In this document: one piece after another, positions 12,534 through 17,636 of the stretch | Layout of the letters: the number at the start of each line of letters is the position of its first letter | Position numbering within the stretch: the stretch's first letter is position 1 | NCBI GenBank assembly: GCA_038240015.1 | Contig: JBBSEF010000061.1 | Location: forward strand, 1 to 17,636 | Source of the DNA: CAHJXF01 sp038240015 | GTDB lineage: Bacteria; Pseudomonadota; Gammaproteobacteria; Burkholderiales; Burkholderiaceae_D | DNA length: 17,636 bases | Reading direction: 5' to 3' | Notes under the pieces: generated by a model | Database searches by the model: none | What the model was told of the DNA's origin: nothing | The model's input: only the letters and a program-made list of their open reading frames with translations | Position numbers and translations under genes: made by a program

Positions 12534-13016
12534 TCAACCTTCGAATGCCGTATTCGCTCGAACCGGATCGATCAGCTTCTTCAACGCGCTCTTCAACGAT
12601 GCGGCCTCGCGCGCGCTCAATCGCGCGACCGCAGCGCGCTCGTGGCGCTTCGATCGCGCGAGCAGCGTGCCGAGCGCGGTGCGACCCGGGCGCGTGATGC
12701 GCACCAGCGACTGACGGCGATCGACTTCACCTTCGCTGCGCGCGATGCGGCCATCGGCTTGCATGCGGCCGAGTAGTTTGGTCACGGTCGATTGTTGCGC
12801 GAGCGCGATCGATGCTAGCTCGCCGACCTTGCGCGCACGTCCGTCGGAGAGCGTCGCGAGCACGCGCCATTCGAGCACCGTGAGGCCCGCGGCGCGCACC
12901 TCGCGATGAAACTCGGACGCGACCATGTGGCTCGCGCGCGCGAGCAGATACGAAAGGTAGTCATCGACTTCCCAGCGCGTGGCATCGGTGACGAGTACGC
13001 GGGCACGACCAGCCAT
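12534..13016 (-). CDS. MarR-family transcriptional regulator
   Basis: A 160-residue winged-helix regulator. The DNA-binding part is GLTVLEWRVLATLSDGRARK, then VGELASIALAQQSTVTKLLGRM (helix-turn-helix about 66-88) and a wing with GEVDRRQSLVRIT (96-107). MarR proteins are usually ligand-released repressors of nearby divergent genes. NicR, which controls nicotinate degradation in Pseudomonas putida, is a MarR-type repressor, and nicX/nicD-like genes lie 1.4 kb away; a comparable role is likely but inferred. Start choice: in-frame GTG 13025 and ATG 13022 overlap the upstream stop, but ATG 13016 has GGAG at 8-nt spacing and is preferred. Third gene of the flavin reductase-CMD-MarR operon. Confidence 0.9.
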   Translation of the reverse strand: MAGRARVLVTDATRWEVDDYLSYLLARASHMVASEFHREVRAAGLTVLEWRVLATLSDGRARKVGELASIALAQQSTVTKLLGRMQADGRIARSEGEVDRRQSLVRITRPGRTALGTLLARSKRHERAAVARLSAREAASLKSALKKLIDPVRANTAFEG

Positions 13017-13021
13017 CGTCA

Positions 13022-13552
13022 TCACTCCGGCTCGATGCCGAGCGCGACCAGAAAGCGCGACACCATGTTATAGGCGGCGATCACGCCGACCAGCTCGACC
13101 GTGGCCGCTTCGCCGAGCTGGGTGCGCAGCGTATCGAAAGTCGCATCCTCGACCTTCACGCTCTTCGTCATCTGCGCGCTCAATGCGATCGTCGCGTTCT
13201 CGAGTTCGTCGAAGAGCGATGCGTCGATGTCGTGTGAAGACATGCGATGCACGGCGGCGATCTGCTCCTGCCTGCCGCCCGCTTTGATGAACTCGGGTGC
13301 GTGATGCACGTACTCGTACTCGGCGCCGTTCAACACCGCGACCACGCACATCGCGAGTTCGCGCAATTTGGGGTCGACCTTCAACTCTTTGCGGACCGCG
13401 CCGAGCAACGCGTTCCAGCCCTGCGCGAACGCCGGGCTGTAGAGCAGTTGACGATCGAGGTTCAAGAGGCCGCCGCCGCGGCGCTGGCGGATCGCGGCGA
13501 CGAGCGGAGTGTCGCCGGCTTGTTGATCGGTGATGTAGGGGAGTCGGGGCAT
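13022..13552 (-). CDS. Carboxymuconolactone decarboxylase (CMD)-family protein, without CxxC
   Basis: A 176-residue all-helical protein with the CMD/AhpD-family core: KLRELAMCVVAVLNGAEYEY, VHHAPEFIKAGG, then a C-terminal VELVGVIAAYNMVSRFLVAL. AhpD-type members carry a redox CxxC before a His in this helix; here the place reads NGAEYEYVHH, with acidic residues (Glu78, Glu80) and His83/His84, and the only Cys is Cys69. This suggests a non-peroxidase member, perhaps a decarboxylase or isomerase-like enzyme; the substrate is unknown. Its stop overlaps the possible MarR starts, so the two are translationally coupled. It follows the flavin reductase gene after a repeat-bearing gap of about 100 bp, so it probably belongs to the same catabolic unit. 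Confidence 0.85.
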   Translation of the reverse strand: MPRLPYITDQQAGDTPLVAAIRQRRGGGLLNLDRQLLYSPAFAQGWNALLGAVRKELKVDPKLRELAMCVVAVLNGAEYEYVHHAPEFIKAGGRQEQIAAVHRMSSHDIDASLFDELENATIALSAQMTKSVKVEDATFDTLRTQLGEAATVELVGVIAAYNMVSRFLVALGIEPE

Positions 13553-13585
13553 GGCGTGGCAAGTTCGAAAGATTACTGGAATGCA

Positions 13586-13655
13586 ACTTGGACCCCGGCC
13601 TTCGCCGGGGCGACGGTGTCACTTGGGCCCCGGCCTGCACCGGGGAGACGGTGAT
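13586..13655. repeat. Two tandem 35-bp hairpin-forming repeats (REP-like)
   Basis: Two copies, 13586-13620 and 13621-13655, match at about 29 of 35 positions. Each starts ACTTGG and contains CCCCGG..CCGGGG followed by GACGGTG. Copy 1 folds as CCCCGGC-CTTC-GCCGGGG; copy 2 has a 6-bp stem. They lie between the flavin reductase stop and the CMD gene, the usual place for REP-type dispersed intergenic repeats, and could attenuate or stabilise the operon message. Confidence 0.8.
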
Positions 13656-14236
13656 CAGCGATCGGGATGCGGCTGCGTCATGTGATAGCCGCCGGCCTGG
13701 AAGATCAGCGGCTCGCGGTCGGCGTAGCCGCAACGTTCCACTTCGCCGACGAAGATGACGTGATCGCCTTCTTCATAGCGGCTGCGGTTGAAGCATTCGA
13801 ACCAGGCGCAGCAGCCTTCGAAGACCGGCGCGCCGCGAAACCCTTCGCGCCATGCGATGCCTTCGAAGCGATCGAACGCGATGCCCTCGCCGGACTCGAT
13901 CCGATCGGCGCGCGAGCCGAAGCGGCGCGACAGTTCGATCTGATCGGATGCCAGCACGTTGACCGCGTAATGCGTGTTGTCGCGAAAGATCGCGAGGCTG
14001 CCGGCCGCGCGCGACAGACTCCACAGGACCAGCGGCGGAGCTAGCGATACCGAGTTGAACGAGCTGGCCGTGAAGCCGACCAGGTGCGGCTCGCCATCGG
14101 CATCGACGGCGCGCGTCGTGATGATCGTCACGCCGGTGGCGAACTGGGCGAGCGCGCCGCGAAAATGCGCGCTGTCGAAGTCGGGCGAACGCGGCGTGTC
14201 GTCCTCGCGCGGTTGCGCGGTCAGCGGATCGGCCAT
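13655..14236 (-). CDS. Flavin reductase (FMN-binding split barrel, HpaC-like)
   Basis: A 193-residue protein of the flavin-reductase-like domain family, which reduces FMN or FAD with NAD(P)H and supplies it to a partner monooxygenase. Motifs: FRGALAQFATGVTIITTRAV (residues 25-44), GFTASSFNSVSLAPPLVLWS (54-73), GDHVIFVGEVERC (157-169) and LIFQAGGYH near the C-terminus. The open frame extends upstream to 14377, but the extra 47 residues are unlike the family and run into the divergent promoter region, so ATG 14236 (MADPLTAQPRED) is chosen, although no strong ribosome site is seen. First gene of a minus-strand operon with the CMD and MarR genes. No HpaB-type oxygenase is adjacent; the acyl-CoA-dehydrogenase-like protein at 16360 is the best candidate partner in the window. 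Confidence 0.9.
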   Translation of the reverse strand: MADPLTAQPREDDTPRSPDFDSAHFRGALAQFATGVTIITTRAVDADGEPHLVGFTASSFNSVSLAPPLVLWSLSRAAGSLAIFRDNTHYAVNVLASDQIELSRRFGSRADRIESGEGIAFDRFEGIAWREGFRGAPVFEGCCAWFECFNRSRYEEGDHVIFVGEVERCGYADREPLIFQAGGYHMTQPHPDR

Positions 14237-14457
14237 CGATTGATCGTCATGAAGCGCGCGATACACACGGTCGCGTGCATGGTCGCGGATGTTGGATATA
14301 TATGAAAATTCATCTAATATCGGCCGCAGGATAGCTGGCGCGCGGCGTGCTTGCAAGCCGGGTCGGGCAACCGGCAAGGCGTATCTTCGCGCATTCGGGC
14401 GAGCGCATGCGATTGCGCGTTCGCCGCAATCGAGCGCCCTTGAAAGGAACGTGCATC
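14237..14457. promoter_or_regulatory. Divergent control region with AT-rich dyad
   Basis: 221 bp between the flavin reductase and nicX starts. At 14295-14321 lies a 27-bp dyad: GATAT-ATGAA and TTCAT-ATATC arms with an AA centre, the inner and outer halves separated by 2-3 nt. It is an AT-rich patch in GC-rich DNA and overlaps weak -35/-10-like sequences in both directions. It is a plausible site for the local MarR regulator. Confidence 0.5.
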
Positions 14458-15507
14458 GTGCTCGTGGAACGCATCGAAGCCCGCTGGATCGCCGCCTTCG
14501 TCGCGGTGCTGCGCCGTTGCGTCGTCACGAGCGGCGATACGGTCGCGATTCTTTCCGAATCGCAGTCGCGCCGCGTGCTGGTCGAACTCGCCGATCTCGC
14601 TGCTTCCCAACTCGGCGCGCGTGTCTTTCATCTGGTTGTGCCGACGCCATCGCCCGTGGCGTCGATTCCGATTCGCTCGACCGGTGCGTCGGACGCGATC
14701 GGCCAACTCGCGCCGGTGGTGCGGGCGCTCGCCGCATCGACGCTGGTGATCGACTGCACGGTCGAAGGTCTGCTGCACGCGCCCGAACTGCCCGAGATCC
14801 TGAAGGGCGGCGCGCGCCTCTTGATGGTATCGAACGAGCATCCGGAAATCCTCGAGCGCTGCGTGCCCGACGAGCAACTCGAAACGGTCGTGCGCAGCGC
14901 GATGAAGAAACTGCGTGCGGCATCGACCATGCGCGTGACCTCAGCCGCCGGCAGCGATCTCACTGTGCAATTGCAGGGCGCGAAAATCGGCGGGGTCTGG
15001 GGCTACTGCGCGAAACCCGGACAGGTTGCGCATTGGCCGGGCGGTTTGTGCCTTGCGTTTCCCGCAGCAGCGAGCGTCGACGGCACGGTGGTGCTCGCGC
15101 CCGGCGACGTCAATCTCGCCTTCAAGACCTATCTCCGCGATCGCATCGCGCTGACGATCGAGAACGACGGCATCGTCGCAATCGACGGCGACGGCGTCGA
15201 TGCGGATCTGATGCGCGGCTACTGGAAATCGTGGGAAGAACTGGAAGGCAATCGCAACGCGTACGCGGTTTCGCACGTGGGCTGGGGATTGAATCGCGAC
15301 GCGCGCTGGGACGCGCTTGCGTTCTACGACAAGCGCGATTGCAACGGCACCGAGCTGCGCGCCTTCGCGGGCAACTTCCTGTTCTCGACCGGCGCGAACG
15401 AAGTCGCCGGCCGTCACACGCTCGGTCACTTCGACCTGCCGATGAGAAATTGCACGATCGCGCTCGATGGTGTCGTCGTCGTCGAGCGCGGCCTTGCTCT
15501 GACTTGA
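14458..15507 (+). CDS. nicX: 2,5-dihydroxypyridine 5,6-dioxygenase (NicX-type)
   Basis: A 349-residue protein of the M29-aminopeptidase-like family that includes NicX, the Fe(II) extradiol-type dioxygenase that opens 2,5-dihydroxypyridine to N-formylmaleamate (EC 1.13.11.9). P. putida NicX is about the same length and uses His265, His318 and Asp320; here SHVGWGLN gives His273, and AGRHTLGHFDLPMRN gives His324 and Asp326 with matching H-x-D spacing. Other segments: AAGSDLTVQLQGAKIGGVWG (163-182) and WPGGLCLAFPAAASVDG (193-209). Start: GTG 14458 with GAAAGGAA at 8-nt spacing; the longer frame from 14347 adds 37 Arg-rich residues and covers the control region. Fourteen nt upstream of the nicD-like gene. 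An M29-like aminopeptidase role is less likely given length and context. Confidence 0.85.
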   Translation: MLVERIEARWIAAFVAVLRRCVVTSGDTVAILSESQSRRVLVELADLAASQLGARVFHLVVPTPSPVASIPIRSTGASDAIGQLAPVVRALAASTLVIDCTVEGLLHAPELPEILKGGARLLMVSNEHPEILERCVPDEQLETVVRSAMKKLRAASTMRVTSAAGSDLTVQLQGAKIGGVWGYCAKPGQVAHWPGGLCLAFPAAASVDGTVVLAPGDVNLAFKTYLRDRIALTIENDGIVAIDGDGVDADLMRGYWKSWEELEGNRNAYAVSHVGWGLNRDARWDALAFYDKRDCNGTELRAFAGNFLFSTGANEVAGRHTLGHFDLPMRNCTIALDGVVVVERGLALT

Positions 15508-15521
15508 GAGACCATCACCTC

Positions 15522-16349
15522 ATGATGACCACACCCGTCACCGCCGTCCCGTACTTCGACGAGGCCGTGCCTTTGGCCCCTGCGGGCGACACCACCGTAC
15601 TGATGCTCCACGGAATCGGCGGCGGGCGGCAGGCGTTCGCGCGGCAGATGGCGCCGCTGGTGGATGCGGGCTTTCATGCGGTCGCCTGGGACATGCCGGG
15701 GTACGGGCATTCCTTGATCGTCGATCCGTACAGCTTCGAGACGCTGGCCGACGAGTGCATCGAGTTGATCGACGTGCTCGCGCCCGAGCGCCTGGTTCTC
15801 GTCGGGCACAGCATGGGCGGCATGGTGGCGCAGGAAGTCGCGGCGCGCGCGCCCGAGCGCATCGCCGCGTTGGTGCTCGCCGGGACCAGCGCGGCATTCG
15901 GAAAATCCAATGGCGACTGGCAACGCACCTTCATCGAAGAGCGCACCGCGCCGCTGGACGCCGGAGGTTCGATGCGCGAGCTCGCAACCCGGCTCGTTCC
16001 CGACATGCTCGGTCCCAAAGCGTCCGACACCGCACGCGACGAGGCCATCGAGGTGATGGCGCATGTGCCGCCGCAGACCTATCGCCTCGCGCTGCAGGCA
16101 CTGATGGGCTTCGATCGTCGCGAACGACTCGCGCAACTGACGATGCCGGTCTTGTTGATCGCGGCCAGCGACGATCGCAATGCGCCTCCCGCGATGATGC
16201 AGGGCATGGCTGCTCGCATGCCTAACGCGAGCCTGGTCGAGATCGGGCGTTGCGGACACCTGATGAACTTAGAGAGGCCGGAAGCCTTCAACAGCGCACT
16301 GATCGGCTTTCTGCAATCGATCGCCGATGCGATGGGGAAAAAACCATGA
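15522..16349 (+). CDS. nicD: Alpha/beta hydrolase, probable N-formylmaleamate deformylase (NicD-like)
   Basis: A 275-residue alpha/beta hydrolase. Oxyanion segment LHGIGGGRQAF (29-39), nucleophile elbow VGHSMGGM with Ser97, acid in ASDDRN (Asp217 or Asp218) and catalytic His246 in GRCGHLMNLERPEAF. No signal peptide, so cytosolic. The fold alone also fits 3-oxoadipate enol-lactonase or other C-C/ester hydrolases. Assignment as NicD, which releases formate from N-formylmaleamate, rests on its position 14 nt after a nicX-type dioxygenase that makes this substrate. ATG codons at 15522 and 15525 are both possible, with GAGAG upstream. The next enzyme, maleamate amidohydrolase (NicF), is not in the window. 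Confidence 0.75.
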   Translation: MMTTPVTAVPYFDEAVPLAPAGDTTVLMLHGIGGGRQAFARQMAPLVDAGFHAVAWDMPGYGHSLIVDPYSFETLADECIELIDVLAPERLVLVGHSMGGMVAQEVAARAPERIAALVLAGTSAAFGKSNGDWQRTFIEERTAPLDAGGSMRELATRLVPDMLGPKASDTARDEAIEVMAHVPPQTYRLALQALMGFDRRERLAQLTMPVLLIAASDDRNAPPAMMQGMAARMPNASLVEIGRCGHLMNLERPEAFNSALIGFLQSIADAMGKKP

Positions 16350-16359
16350 CGAGGTCCGC

Positions 16360-17636
16360 ATGAGCGCGGCAACGCTACTCCGTGATCCGCCGCTGGCCTT
16401 CGTGCCGGCGATCGGCGACGCACCGCTCGACGCGAAGCAGCGGCGCCTGATCGCATTGGCGCACGAGCTCGGAGAGATGCGGTTCGCGTCGCGTGCGCAC
16501 GAGTGGGACGACACCGCGACCTTCCCCTTTGCCAACTACGACGACCTGCGCGAAGCCGGCATGCTCGCGCTCTGCGTCCCGGAATCCGCGGGCGGTCTCG
16601 GCGCCGACTACGCGACCTATTGCATGGTCGCCGCAGAGATCGGCCGCTACTGCGGCGCGACCGCGCTGACGTTCAACATGCACAGTTGCTCGACCTTGTG
16701 GATCGGCGATCTCGTCGATGCCTTGACGATGACGGACGAGCAACGCACCGAGCATGCGCGCCGCCGCGCGTTGCACTTCGCGCGCGTGGTCGAGGGCGGC
16801 AAGCTGTATGCGCAGCCGTTCTCCGAAGGCAGCGCCGCGGCCGCGGGTCGAGCGCCCTTCGGCACGACAGCCAGACGGGCTGTACGCGATGAGACGCGCG
16901 ACGGCGTATCGGGCTGGGTGATCGACGGCCGCAAGATCTGGGCGAGCCTGTCGGGCGCCGCCGACTACTACGGCATCCTCTGCACCGAAGCGCAGGACGA
17001 TGTCGATGGGCAAGCCGCGCCGCTCGACATGCGCGACACGCTCTACATCGCGGTGCCCGCAACCAGCGAAGGTCTGTCGATTGCGGGTGTATGGAATCCG
17101 ATGGGGATGCGCGGCACGGTGTCGCGCAACCTCACGTTCAAGAGCGTGTTCGTTCCAGACGACGAACAACTGATGCCGCGGGGCATGTACTTCAAGGCGG
17201 CGCAGACCTGGCCGCACATGTTCTTCACGCTATCGCCGACCTATCTGGGCATTGCGAACGCGGCCTACGACTTCACGGTGAAATATCTGCGCGGCGAGGT
17301 CGAGGGCGAGCCGCCCGTCAAGCGCCGGCAATATCCGACCAAGCAGATCGCGGTTGCGCAGATGCGCATCCAGCTGGAGGCGATGCGCTCGATGTTCTGG
17401 CGCGCGATCAACGAAGCCAAACCGAATCCGTCGAAGGACGAGCGTCTGCGTCTGTATGCCGCGCATTACACCGTGATGGAAGGCGCCAACGACATCGCGC
17501 GCCTCGCACTGCGCACCTGCGGTGGACAGGCGATGATGAAGCATCTGCCGCTCGAACGTCTCTATCGCGACAGCCGTTGCGGCGCGCTGATGCTGCCGTG
17601 GACCGCAGAACTCTGCATGGATCGCATCGGGCGCGA
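16360..17636 (+). CDS. Acyl-CoA dehydrogenase-fold flavoprotein lacking the usual catalytic Glu (partial)
   Basis: The frame is open for 425 codons to the right edge and nearly complete by family length. ACAD layout: N-terminal helices with REAGMLALCVPESAGGLGAD (about 66-85), a middle domain with DGRKIWASLSGAADYY and WNPMGMRGTVSRNLTFKSVF, and C-terminal helices with RTCGGQAMMKHLPLERLYRD. In MCAD-type enzymes the catalytic Glu (YEGT) comes ten residues after the Tyr of YRD; here YRDSRCGALMLPWTAEL puts Leu412 there. The TEP..GSD segment is also replaced, by QPFSEGSAAAAGRAPFG. This points away from a standard acyl-CoA dehydrogenase and towards a variant or an ACAD-fold two-component monooxygenase; an IVD-like alternative base cannot be excluded. 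ATG 16360 lies 10 nt after nicD with GAGG upstream, so it is co-transcribed with the pyridine genes. Confidence 0.8.
   Translation, partial: MSAATLLRDPPLAFVPAIGDAPLDAKQRRLIALAHELGEMRFASRAHEWDDTATFPFANYDDLREAGMLALCVPESAGGLGADYATYCMVAAEIGRYCGATALTFNMHSCSTLWIGDLVDALTMTDEQRTEHARRRALHFARVVEGGKLYAQPFSEGSAAAAGRAPFGTTARRAVRDETRDGVSGWVIDGRKIWASLSGAADYYGILCTEAQDDVDGQAAPLDMRDTLYIAVPATSEGLSIAGVWNPMGMRGTVSRNLTFKSVFVPDDEQLMPRGMYFKAAQTWPHMFFTLSPTYLGIANAAYDFTVKYLRGEVEGEPPVKRRQYPTKQIAVAQMRIQLEAMRSMFWRAINEAKPNPSKDERLRLYAAHYTVMEGANDIARLALRTCGGQAMMKHLPLERLYRDSRCGALMLPWTAELCMDRIGR

Noticed and set aside
13586..13655. Possible CRISPR-like array
   Set aside because: Only two adjacent imperfect copies without spacers; the hairpin structure fits REP-type elements.
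14237..14377. N-terminal extension of the flavin reductase to 14377
   Set aside because: It would cross the AT-rich dyad, its residues do not resemble the family, and ATG 14236 gives a normal length.
14347..14457. N-terminal extension of the NicX-type protein to 14347
   Set aside because: GTG 14458 has a well-spaced GAAAGGAA and gives the family length of about 350 residues; the extension is basic and unlike the family.
14289..16349. 686-codon plus-strand ORF that ends with the nicD-like hydrolase
   Set aside because: The first 411 codons are an Arg-rich out-of-frame reading of nicX; the hydrolase has its own ATG at 15522. Not a fusion protein.

Overview
This is a GC-rich, densely coded bacterial window. 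Gene content (a kynurenine operon, an anthraniloyl-CoA monooxygenase/reductase, a NicX/NicD-type pyridine module, a lipoprotein gamma-glutamyltransferase) and codon use suggest a betaproteobacterium, probably Burkholderiales-like. That placement is inferred from gene content; there is no rRNA gene or phylogenetic marker here. No tRNA, rRNA, CRISPR array, insertion sequence or phage gene was found.

Layout. (1) 1-1221, minus: a gamma-glutamyltransferase with a lipoprotein signal, cut by the left edge before its catalytic Thr. (2) 1316-5646, minus: kynU, kynA, a RidA-family gene, gcdH and a small HExxH protein, packed with gaps of about 0-38 nt. (3) 5730-8189, plus: a fused FAD monooxygenase/old-yellow-enzyme protein, divergent from kynU across 83 bp holding a strong kynU promoter and a 26-bp AT-rich dyad. 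(4) 8317-12499: an accessory block with three toxin-antitoxin loci (Phd-type antitoxin with zeta-type toxin; a truncated PIN fragment; vapB with a vapC that lacks its first catalytic Asp), a membrane-anchored proline-rich protein and an EamA exporter. (5) 12534-14236, minus: flavin reductase, CMD-family protein and MarR regulator, with a 35-bp hairpin-bearing repeat pair inside the operon. (6) 14458-17636, plus: a NicX-type 2,5-dihydroxypyridine dioxygenase, a NicD-like alpha/beta hydrolase and an acyl-CoA-dehydrogenase-fold protein cut by the right edge.

How the genes work together. Regions 2-3 form an aerobic tryptophan route: KynA opens the indole ring, KynU releases anthranilate and alanine, and the fused flavoenzyme hydroxylates and reduces the anthraniloyl-CoA ring. 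RidA may act on the enamine product, and GcdH would decarboxylate glutaryl-CoA to crotonyl-CoA. Kynurenine formamidase (KynB) and the anthranilate-CoA ligase are not in the window. Regions 5-6 look like a second N-heterocycle route through 2,5-dihydroxypyridine. Its upstream oxygenase could be the unusual acyl-CoA-dehydrogenase-like protein fed by the divergent flavin reductase; that pairing is a hypothesis. The toxin-antitoxin block between the two catabolic regions shows visible decay.
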